Shown here: in pieces, positions 15,962 to 23,794 of the stretch | How positions within the stretch are numbered: position 1 is the stretch's first letter | Layout: each line of letters begins with the position of its first letter | Assembly: GCA_964412015.1 (NCBI GenBank) | Contig: CAYPMO010000010.1 | Coordinates: forward strand, 16,536 to 80,535 | Direction: 5' to 3' | DNA: 64,000 nt | Source: SZUA-318 sp964412015 | GTDB taxonomy: Bacteria; Gemmatimonadota; Gemmatimonadetes; Longimicrobiales; Gaopeijiaceae | Program-made: the position numbers and the translations under genes | Notes under the pieces: model-generated | The model's input: the letters and a program-made list of their open reading frames with translations, nothing else | Told to the model about the DNA's origin: nothing | Database searches by the model: none

Positions 15962-17254
15962 ATGGCCACGAGCGAGACCGGTGAGGGTCTCGGGCTGATT
16001 CTCGATCCTGCCATGGGGATGGCGGGAGACATGTTCTCGTCCGCCCTCATCGCGTTGGGGGTTCCGGCTCCGGTGATGACCGCCGCCATGGCGCGCGCGG
16101 CTCGTCCGCTCGGCGGGGCGCGGCTGCGAGCGGAGACCGTCGGCACGAAGGAGGGGTCCGCCGTACGTCTTCGCGTCGAGCTGGACGCGCGCGATCCCCA
16201 TCTGGGTGCGGGTGACGCGCGCGCGCTCCTGGATGCCGCCGTCCGGGCGGAGGGCCTGGGTCGCCCGTATGCCGATTTCGCGTGGCGGGCGCTGGAGATC
16301 CTCATCATCGCCGAGCGGGAGGCGCACAGCGGCGGACAGCTCGATGCGGACGCGCTGAGTCTGCGGCCCATCGGTTTCGTACGCACACCCTATTCCGACA
16401 CGGCACCGAGCCAGCCTCCGCGAGGAGAGGCAGGCCGGTTCCACGTCGAGCTGTTTCCCGAGTTCGCCGCCGGGATCGAGGGCCTGGGGGCATTCTCCCA
16501 CGTCTACGTCGTCTCCTATCTGCGGCGGTCGCCGGGCTACTCACTGACGGTCACGCCGCCGTGGCAGGTGGGTGAGGCGCCTCGAACCGTAGGCGTGTTC
16601 GCCAGCCGTTCCCCCAACCGTCCCAGCCCTCTCGGGCTCACGCTCGTCCGCGTGCTCGGGATCGTGGGCAATCGGATTCATACGAGCCCGATGGATCTCT
16701 TCGACCGGACTCCCGTCGTCGATCTCAAGCCGCACCTGGCCTCGTTGGACGAGACGGGTCTGGGAAACGACGGGTGGCTCGCGGACAGCGATCACCTCCA
16801 GCTCCACAAGGAGGGTGTTCCGCACCGCCATGCCGGCGAGGAAGCGGTGTTACACGAGGCGCGGGATATCCTGCTGGACGTCGTAGGGGCCGCGAAGGGG
16901 TTGGAGTTCCTCGGAGTCTCGCCGGAGGACGTGGTCTGTCTGACGCCTGTGTCGGTCGGCGGAGGGCGGGTACGGTGCTCTCACGGTGACCTTCCGGTGC
17001 CGACGCCGGCGGCCTCCGCGATTCTCAGGCGCTTCAGGGTTCCTCACGTCGCGGGTCCGGTGGACGTGGAGTTGCTGACTCCGACCGGCGCGGCCCTGCT
17101 GACGGCGCTCCGGCCACGATGGCGCCCACGGGAGATGGGGTCGACCGGAGAGATCGCCCGACGGGGATTGGGCCTCGGCACCCGGGAGCTGGATCCTGTC
17201 AATGCGCTGCGAGTGGCGCTCGAGCGTCGTTCCGTCCCCGGTGCCACACGGTGA
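15962..17254 (+). CDS. LarC-type nickel-insertion protein with internal TrmO domain
   Basis: 430 residues. Residues 9-123 ('LILDPAMGMAGDMFSSALIA') and 292-422 ('AVLHEARDILLDVVGAAKGL', 'SHGDLPVPTPAASAIL', 'ELLTPTGAAL') are the two halves of LarC1 (DUF111), the protein that with CTP inserts nickel into the lactate-racemase pincer cofactor. Between them, residues 134-262 form a complete TrmO/TsaA domain ('PIGFVRTPY', 'ASRSPNRPSPLGLT'), the family that N6-methylates t6A37 of tRNA using SAM. The LarC2 half normally found after residue 270 of LarC is absent, and the next gene is convergent. Neither larA, larB nor larE is nearby. GGAAGGAGG precedes the ATG. Confidence 0.85.
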   Translation: MATSETGEGLGLILDPAMGMAGDMFSSALIALGVPAPVMTAAMARAARPLGGARLRAETVGTKEGSAVRLRVELDARDPHLGAGDARALLDAAVRAEGLGRPYADFAWRALEILIIAEREAHSGGQLDADALSLRPIGFVRTPYSDTAPSQPPRGEAGRFHVELFPEFAAGIEGLGAFSHVYVVSYLRRSPGYSLTVTPPWQVGEAPRTVGVFASRSPNRPSPLGLTLVRVLGIVGNRIHTSPMDLFDRTPVVDLKPHLASLDETGLGNDGWLADSDHLQLHKEGVPHRHAGEEAVLHEARDILLDVVGAAKGLEFLGVSPEDVVCLTPVSVGGGRVRCSHGDLPVPTPAASAILRRFRVPHVAGPVDVELLTPTGAALLTALRPRWRPREMGSTGEIARRGLGLGTRELDPVNALRVALERRSVPGATR

Positions 17255-17285
17255 CGTCGCCGATGGGCTGGCGGCCCGTTGGCCG

Positions 17286-20200
17286 TCAGCCTGCCTCCAT
17301 CCTCGCGTGATACTCCTGCAATGACGTGACTCCGCCGCCGCCGCGCCGCCGCGCGGCGATGCCACGCGCGGATGCGAGCGCCGCGGGCAGCGTGGTGAAG
17401 TAGGGCACCTGGCAACGGATCGCGGTCTTGCGGATGTAGGAGTCGTCGTACTCGCTGAGGCGGCCGGCGGGCGTGTTCACGACGAGTTGGATCTCCCCGT
17501 TCTTGATCGCGTCGGCGATGTGGGGTCTGCCCTCGTGGAGCTTCAGGATGGAGTCGGCGGCGATGCCGCGCTCCTGGAGGTACGCGGCCGTGCCGCGGGT
17601 GGCCAGGATCCGGAATCCGAGGGCCGCGAACTCCTGCGCCACCTGGAGCGCGATGGGTGGCTTCTCCGCCAGGCTGATGAGGACCGTCCCCTCCGTCGGC
17701 AGGGGCGGCTTCGCGGCCTCGATCGCCTTGAAGAACGCCATCTCGAACGAGCTGGCGATTCCCAGGACCTCGCCCGTCGAGCGCATCTCCGGACCGAGGA
17801 GCGGATCCACTTCCGGCATCTTGTCGAACGGGAAGACCGGCTCCTTGACGCCGAAGTGGCGGATCGGCCGACGCGCCGGGCGGAGGTCGCGCAGGCGCTT
17901 GCCCATCATCAGCTCGGTCGCGAGGCGGGCCATCTGCACGCCGCACACCTTCGAGACGAGAGGTACCGTGCGCGACGCCCGTGGGTTCGCCTCGAGGACG
18001 TAGAGCCGACCGTCCTGGATCGCGTACTGGATGTTCATCAGTCCGACGACGCTCAGCTCGTGCGCGATGCGTCGCGTTGTCTCCTCGATCTGCTCGAGGT
18101 GCTCCGCGGAGATCGTGACCGGGGGAATGACGCATGCCGAGTCGCCCGAGTGGACGCCCGCGTACTCGATGTGCTCCATGACGGCCGGGACGAAGACCTC
18201 CTGTCCGTCGGAGATCGCGTCGGCCTCGCACTCGAGCGCATCCGCGAGGAAGCGGTCGATGAGGATCGGATGCTCCGGCGTGACCTCCACGGCACGGGCG
18301 ACATAGTCGCGCAGCGACTCCTCGTCGTGGACCACCTCCATGCCCCGCCCCCCGAGCACGTACGAGGGGCGCACGATCAACGGGTATCCGATGCGTGTGG
18401 CGATCCGGAGCGCCTCGTCCAGACTGCTCGCCATCCCCGCCTCGGGCATCACGATGCCCATCCGCTCCATGGTCCCGCCGAAGAGCTCCCGGTCCTCCGC
18501 CAGCGCGATCGCATCGACGCTCGTGCCGAGGATCTTCACGCCCGCCTGCCGGAGCTCGGCCGCGATGTTCAGCGGCGTCTGGCCGCCGAACTGGACGATG
18601 ACGCCCTCCGGCCTCTCCTTCTCGTAGATCGCGAGCACGTCCTCCACGGTGAGCGGCTCGAAGTACAGCTTGTCGGACGTGTCGTAGTCGGTCGAGACGG
18701 TTTCCGGGTTGCAGTTGACCATGATCGTCTCGTAACCGAGGTCCCGCAGGGCGAACGCCGCGTGGACGCAACAGTAATCGAACTCGATGCCCTGCCCGAT
18801 CCGATTGGGGCCGCCGCCCAGGATCATCACCTTGCGCCGGTCGCTCACCGGCACGCGGTCCACGCCGTTGTACGTCGAGTAGTAATAGGCCGCGTTCTCG
18901 ACTCCACTCACCGGCACGGCATCCCAGGCCTCGACGACCCCCATAGCCGTCCGCTGCTCGCGGATCTCACGCTCTTCGACGCCGAGCCGCCGCGCGAGGT
19001 AGCGGTCCGCGAAACCGTCCTGCTTGGCGCGCCGCAGCAGCTCGTCGGGGACCCTCGAGCCCCGATGCGCGAGGATCTCCTCTTCGAGCTCCACGAGCTC
19101 CTTCATCTGCTCGAGGAACCACGCCTTGATGTGCGTGAGGCGGTGCAGATCCTCGACGCTCGCGCCCTTGCGAAGCGCCTCGTACAGGATGAACTGCCGC
19201 TCGCTCGACGGCTCGCGGAGCATCGCGAGCAGCTCCTCGAGTGGCCTCGTGTTGAAGTCCCTGGCGAAGCCGAGACCATAGCGGTCGATCTCCAGCGAAC
19301 GAATCGCCTTCTGGAAGGCCTCCTTGTAGGTCTTCCCGATGCTCATCACCTCGCCCACCGCCCGCATCTGAGTGCCGAGCCTGTCCTCGGCGCCCCGGAA
19401 CTTCTCGAATGCCCACCGTGCGAACTTGACCACGACGTAGTCGCCCGACGGCGTGTACCTCTCGAGCGTGCCTTCGCGCCAATAGGGGATCTCGTCGAGG
19501 GTGAGACCGCCCGCGAGCTTGGCCGAGACCTGGGCGATGGGGAACCCCGTCGCCTTCGAGGCGAGGGCCGACGAGCGCGAGGTTCGCGGGTTGATCTCGA
19601 TGATCACCACACGCCCCGTCTTCGGATCGTGGGCGAACTGGACGTTCGTGCCTCCGATCACGTCGATCGCGTCCACCACGTCGTAGGAGTACTTCTGGAG
19701 CCGTCGCTGCAGATCCCCGGAGATCGTGAGCATCGGCGCGGTGCAGTACGAATCGCCCGTGTGCACGCCCATGGCGTCCACGTTCTCGATGAAGCAGACG
19801 GTGATCTTCTGGCTCTTCGCGTCCCGCACGACCTCCAGCTCCAACTCCTCCCAGCCGACCACGGCCTCCTCGACCAGGATCTGCCCGATCAGGCTGGACG
19901 CGAGGCCCCGCTGGGCGACCGTGCGCAGCTCCTCGACGTTGTAGACGAGCCCGCCGCCCGTCCCACCCATCGTGTACGCGGGTCGGACGACCACCGGGTA
20001 GCCGAGCTTCGCCGCGATCGCTTCAGCCTCCTCGAGCGTGTACGCGAGCTCGCTCTTCGGCATGTCGATGCCCAGGCGGTCCATCGTGGCCTTGAAGGAC
20101 TCGCGGTCCTCTCCGCGCTCGATCGCGTCCACGTTGACGCCGATCACCCTCACCCCGAAGCGCTCGAGCACGCCCGAGCGCGCCAGCTCCGAGCTGAGGT

Positions 20201-20489
20201 TGAGCCCCGACTGCCCTCCGAGGTTCGGGAGCAACGCGTCCGGACGCTCCTTCTCGATGATCTCGGCCATGCGCGTGACGTTGAGCGGCTCGAGGTAGGT
20301 GACGTCCGCCATGCCGGGGTCGGTCATGATCGTGGCGGGATTCGAGTTCGCGAGGACGACCCGATAGCCCAGCGCGCGCAAGGCCTTGCAGGCCTGGGTG
20401 CCGGAGTAGTCGAACTCGCAGGCCTGGCCGATCACGATCGGGCCGGACCCGATGATCATCACCTTCCGGATATCGTCCCGCCGGGGCAT
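17286..20489 (-). CDS. carB: Carbamoyl-phosphate synthase large subunit
   Basis: 1067 residues, the full family length. The two homologous ATP-grasp synthetase halves start 'KVMIIGSGPIVIGQACEFDY' near residue 7 and 'KVMILGGGPNRIGQGIEFDY' near 550, followed by the MGS-like allosteric domain ending at the C-terminus ('GTVLISLAEKPPIAL'). It makes carbamoyl phosphate from bicarbonate, ammonia and two ATP for pyrimidine and arginine synthesis. The ATG at 20489 is preceded by GGGAG and gives the standard N-terminus. The glutaminase partner carA is not in the window. It converges on the LarC-TrmO gene. Confidence 0.97.
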   Translation of the reverse strand: MPRRDDIRKVMIIGSGPIVIGQACEFDYSGTQACKALRALGYRVVLANSNPATIMTDPGMADVTYLEPLNVTRMAEIIEKERPDALLPNLGGQSGLNLSSELARSGVLERFGVRVIGVNVDAIERGEDRESFKATMDRLGIDMPKSELAYTLEEAEAIAAKLGYPVVVRPAYTMGGTGGGLVYNVEELRTVAQRGLASSLIGQILVEEAVVGWEELELEVVRDAKSQKITVCFIENVDAMGVHTGDSYCTAPMLTISGDLQRRLQKYSYDVVDAIDVIGGTNVQFAHDPKTGRVVIIEINPRTSRSSALASKATGFPIAQVSAKLAGGLTLDEIPYWREGTLERYTPSGDYVVVKFARWAFEKFRGAEDRLGTQMRAVGEVMSIGKTYKEAFQKAIRSLEIDRYGLGFARDFNTRPLEELLAMLREPSSERQFILYEALRKGASVEDLHRLTHIKAWFLEQMKELVELEEEILAHRGSRVPDELLRRAKQDGFADRYLARRLGVEEREIREQRTAMGVVEAWDAVPVSGVENAAYYYSTYNGVDRVPVSDRRKVMILGGGPNRIGQGIEFDYCCVHAAFALRDLGYETIMVNCNPETVSTDYDTSDKLYFEPLTVEDVLAIYEKERPEGVIVQFGGQTPLNIAAELRQAGVKILGTSVDAIALAEDRELFGGTMERMGIVMPEAGMASSLDEALRIATRIGYPLIVRPSYVLGGRGMEVVHDEESLRDYVARAVEVTPEHPILIDRFLADALECEADAISDGQEVFVPAVMEHIEYAGVHSGDSACVIPPVTISAEHLEQIEETTRRIAHELSVVGLMNIQYAIQDGRLYVLEANPRASRTVPLVSKVCGVQMARLATELMMGKRLRDLRPARRPIRHFGVKEPVFPFDKMPEVDPLLGPEMRSTGEVLGIASSFEMAFFKAIEAAKPPLPTEGTVLISLAEKPPIALQVAQEFAALGFRILATRGTAAYLQERGIAADSILKLHEGRPHIADAIKNGEIQLVVNTPAGRLSEYDDSYIRKTAIRCQVPYFTTLPAALASARGIAARRRGGGGVTSLQEYHARMEAG

Positions 20490-20699
20490 GGGGACTCCCG
20501 TCCTGTCTTGGTGGCGCGGGCGCTTGAGGGCGGGAGTGCTCTGCCCGGAGCAGTCGCGGGAGTCTACAGCGGCGAGGGGCTCCGGGGAATGGCCGTGCGG
20601 CCCCGGGGCCGCGGCAGCGATGGGCCGGTGAACGTATCGCTCCGCGGACGGCACCGGTAAAATGCCCGAAAGACCGACTTCGACAGGAGCGTCCCACCC

Positions 20700-21494
20700 A
20701 TGAAAGGCCGGGTTGCCGGGAAGGTCGTCATCGTCACGGGGGCGGGCTCGGTGGGCCCCGGCATCGGCAACGGCAGAGCCGCGGGGATCGTCTACGCCCG
20801 GGAGGGAGGGCGGGTGATGCTGGTGGACCTGAACCCGGATGCCGCTGAGGCCACCCGCGGCATGATCGAGGACGAGGGCGGGGAGTCCTTCGCCTTCCAG
20901 GCGGACGTGAGCGACGCGCGGGACTGCAAGCGACTGGCGAACGCCTGCCTCGAGCGCTACGGGCGCGTGGACATCCTCCACAACAACGTGGGCATCGAGC
21001 TGCCCGGGGGGCTGGCCGAGACGACCGAGCGGATGTGGGACCGCACGCTCGCCGTGAACCTCAAGAGCGTCTTCCTGCTGTGCAAGGAAGTGGTGCCCCA
21101 CATGGAGCGGCAGGGTGGGGGAGCCATCGTGAACATCTCCTCGATCAACGCCATCCGGACGCTCCCCGCGCTCTCCCTGGCGTACGCGGTGTCCAAGGCC
21201 GGGATCATCGCGTTCACCCGGGACGTGGCCGTCGAGTACGCCCGGAAGAAGATCCGGGTCAACGCGGTCCTCCCGGGGATGATGGCCACCCCGTTCGTGA
21301 CCCGAGCGCTCACGGAGGCGTACGGAGGGGACGTCGAGGAGATGATGCGGAAGCGCGACGGCCTCTGCCCCACGGGGAAGCAGGGGGAAGCGTGGGACGT
21401 CGCGTACCTCTCCCTCTTCCTGGCGTCCGACGAGGCGAAGTACGTCACGGGTGCCTCGGTGATCGTGGACGGTGCCCAGACCTGCCGGATCTGA
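20700..21494 (+). CDS. SDR-family NAD(P)-dependent oxidoreductase
   Basis: 264 residues of the classical short-chain dehydrogenase family: glycine-rich 'VTGAGSVGPGIGNG' (residues 12-25), 'HNNVG', 'NISSINAIR' with the catalytic Ser, and 'AYAVSKAG' with the YxxxK pair. The C-terminal 'YVTGASVIVDGAQTC' is also typical. Two extra residues in the glycine loop (GSVGPGIG instead of GxxxGIG) are a variant of the motif. Substrate unknown. A TAAAAT box about 40 bases before the ATG may be its -10. Confidence 0.9.
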   Translation: MKGRVAGKVVIVTGAGSVGPGIGNGRAAGIVYAREGGRVMLVDLNPDAAEATRGMIEDEGGESFAFQADVSDARDCKRLANACLERYGRVDILHNNVGIELPGGLAETTERMWDRTLAVNLKSVFLLCKEVVPHMERQGGGAIVNISSINAIRTLPALSLAYAVSKAGIIAFTRDVAVEYARKKIRVNAVLPGMMATPFVTRALTEAYGGDVEEMMRKRDGLCPTGKQGEAWDVAYLSLFLASDEAKYVTGASVIVDGAQTCRI

Positions 21495-21765
21495 ACGCGA
21501 CGGGTGCGAGGGGGCTCGGCCTTGGGGACGCGCGCACGCTGCTGCCTCGCGGTGGTGACGGACGTCCCCATTACGACTCCGGGAGCGCCATACCCGATTC
21601 GAGTCCGTATCCCCCGAGGGCGCCTCCCCGTCCGGCGCGCGCGGCTGCGCCGCTTGCCTGGCTTCGCTATCATGCTGGCCACACGCCCGGAGAGGGCCTC
21701 ACGCTCCGTCGCACCTCACGTTGGGCGCGCTGAGGTAGCTCCGTCGTAGACAGGGAGGACGTCCC

Positions 21766-22830
21766 ATGCTGTCCCTCGACACCCTGAAGACGCGGCTCGA
21801 CGCGTTCGACCGCGTGGTCCTGACCCACCTGCCCACCCCGCTGGAAAGACTCCCCGCGCTGTCGCGGCGGGTGGGCACCCTGAACATCCATGTGAAGCGT
21901 GACGACCAGACCGGGCTCGCCTTCGGAGGAAACAAGGCCCGGAAGCTCGAGCTCATCATGGCCGACGCGCTCCGGCAGAGGGCGGACTCGGTGGTGACAT
22001 GGGCCGGGCTCCAGTCCAACTGGTGCAGGCAGACGGCCGCGGCCGCGGCCCGACTGGGCCTGCGGTCCGTTCTGGTTCTCGTGAAGAAGCCGGGCTTTCC
22101 CGTGGGTTGGGACGGGAACCTCCTCCTGGACCGGATCCTCGGCGCCGACGTCCGGGTGGTCGAGGCCGAGCAAGGCCGGTCCTTCCTCGAGCTCGCCCTG
22201 GTGGCGGACTTCGTGGAGCCGGTCGTGGACGAGGAGCGGAAGGCGGGCCGGACTCCCTACCTGGCGCCCATCGGAGGCTCCCTGACGGAGGGCTCCATGT
22301 CCGCGCCCCTCGGCGCCCTCTCGTATGTACGGGCATTTGTGGAGCTCCACGAGCAGGCGGCGGATCTGGGCATCTCCCTGGACTCGGTGGTCCACGCCAC
22401 CGGCTCCGCCAGCACCCAGGCCGGGCTCGTCGTGGGGGCGAAGCTCCTCTCACCCGGGACCAGGATCGTGGGGATCTCCGTGGCGGCGGACAGGGAAACC
22501 GTCGCCGGTTACGTGGACGTGATCGGGAACCAGACGCTCGCGGCTCTCGGAGTGGACGACCGGGTCGCTCCGGAGGAGGTGATCGTCCTGGACGACTACT
22601 TGGCGGAAGGTTACGGCATCCTCAACGAACCGGTCAGGGACGCCATCTCCCTGGTAGCCAGGGAGGAGGGACTGCTCCTGGATCCGGTCTACACGGGGAA
22701 GGCCATGGTCGGGATGCTGGACTTGGCCGGCCGCGGGTGGTTCCGGGAGGGGGAGAGCGTGGTGTTCATGCACACGGGCGGCACGCCTGCTCTGTTCCCT
22801 TATCGGGAAGGCCTGCTGACGAGCCCGTGA
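21766..22830 (+). CDS. PLP-dependent D-cysteine desulfhydrase / ACC deaminase-family enzyme
   Basis: 354 residues of the tryptophan-synthase-beta-like PLP fold. The PLP lysine lies in 'LAFGGNKARKLE', and the phosphate is held by 'ATGSASTQAGLVVGA'. Closest named types are D-cysteine desulfhydrase (DcyD: pyruvate, H2S and ammonia) and L-cysteate sulfo-lyase (CuyA); motifs alone do not separate them. If it is a desulfhydrase it could supply sulfide, which would matter to a sulfide-dependent Thi4. A GGGAGG site precedes the ATG. It converges on the DUF4340 gene. Confidence 0.85.
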   Translation: MLSLDTLKTRLDAFDRVVLTHLPTPLERLPALSRRVGTLNIHVKRDDQTGLAFGGNKARKLELIMADALRQRADSVVTWAGLQSNWCRQTAAAAARLGLRSVLVLVKKPGFPVGWDGNLLLDRILGADVRVVEAEQGRSFLELALVADFVEPVVDEERKAGRTPYLAPIGGSLTEGSMSAPLGALSYVRAFVELHEQAADLGISLDSVVHATGSASTQAGLVVGAKLLSPGTRIVGISVAADRETVAGYVDVIGNQTLAALGVDDRVAPEEVIVLDDYLAEGYGILNEPVRDAISLVAREEGLLLDPVYTGKAMVGMLDLAGRGWFREGESVVFMHTGGTPALFPYREGLLTSP

Positions 22831-22876
22831 GGACTCACCGGGAGACCTCCCCGGCTCATCGCTTCCGCAGCGTCAC

Positions 22877-23794
22877 CTACCGCCCGGACGGAGACAGCCG
22901 CTCCCTCGTCGGCGTCAGCCGATCGAGACGGTAGGACGAGATCCGGTACGTCACGCTGTCTCCGGCCGAGCGGAGCCAGCGCTCGGACTCGCCGGAGCCG
23001 ATCCGGAGCGACGCGACCTCGGCGCCCTCCGCGGAGCGGGCCACGAGCGCGCCGCCCTCGGCGAGCGCGGCCAGCGAATCGCCCTCCGCCAGGAAGCCGT
23101 CGGCCCACAGGTTGTGCAGCTCACCGAGGATCCCGCGCACGACGGCGGCATCCGCCGATACACCGCCTGCCAGCGTCCAGGTGGTGTCCGCGCGCGCGAG
23201 CGCGTACGACTCTCCGTCCCTGCGAACCTCGAGGCTCGCGACGGCCGCCGTGTCGAGGGCGACCACGCGCTTGCTGCGCCAGTCGTCGAGCGACCGACGA
23301 GCTGCCGTCCGGAGATCCGCCTCCACGAGCCAGGCCTCGTCGGACGCGGGCCGGCGGACGTACGTCGTCCCGTACCGCGTGCCCGCGTCCCCGACGAGGA
23401 CGGTCTCGGCGGCTCCCCGCCCATGCAACTCGACGGTGTATGCGCTGTCCGCGCTCAGGCCGAGGCGGGCGTGGGTGGTCGGGTTGCGAGCGACCAGGGC
23501 TCCGGACGAAGCGTCCGCGAGCGCCGTCAGGAACCGCGCCACCGACCCCGAGTCCGCGGGGTGGCCGTTCACGATCCAGTGACTACCCGCCCGCGACAGC
23601 TCGACCGTCTCGCCTCGGGGCGTCTCGAATCGGATGGCGCGGAGCGAGGCCGTGTCCCTGATGTCCTCGAGGAGCGCTCCGAGCTCGGCGGGCTCGCCCG
23701 GGGCCCGATGCCGCGTCGCCAACGCGACGGCGCCCCACACGACGAGCAGCACGATGAGCGCGCCGACCAGCTTCTTCAACGCGTTCGGGCTCAT
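22877..23794 (-). CDS. DUF4340-family membrane-anchored protein
   Basis: 305 residues. One transmembrane helix (residues 8-26, 'KLVGALIVLLVVWGAVALA') anchors a soluble extracytoplasmic part with 'GSHWIVNGHPADSGSVARFL' and 'DWRSKRVVALDTAAVASLEV', which is the DUF4340 pattern. Members are always linked to GldG-type transporters and have no proven function. The start overlaps the upstream stop (ATGA, 23794-23791), so it is translated with the GldFG fusion. Confidence 0.85.
   Translation of the reverse strand: MSPNALKKLVGALIVLLVVWGAVALATRHRAPGEPAELGALLEDIRDTASLRAIRFETPRGETVELSRAGSHWIVNGHPADSGSVARFLTALADASSGALVARNPTTHARLGLSADSAYTVELHGRGAAETVLVGDAGTRYGTTYVRRPASDEAWLVEADLRTAARRSLDDWRSKRVVALDTAAVASLEVRRDGESYALARADTTWTLAGGVSADAAVVRGILGELHNLWADGFLAEGDSLAALAEGGALVARSAEGAEVASLRIGSGESERWLRSAGDSVTYRISSYRLDRLTPTRERLSPSGR

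Noticed and set aside
17487..20660. A 1057-codon plus-strand frame across carB
   Set aside because: It is antisense to an unmistakable full-length CarB and is rich in Arg, His and Asp without motifs.
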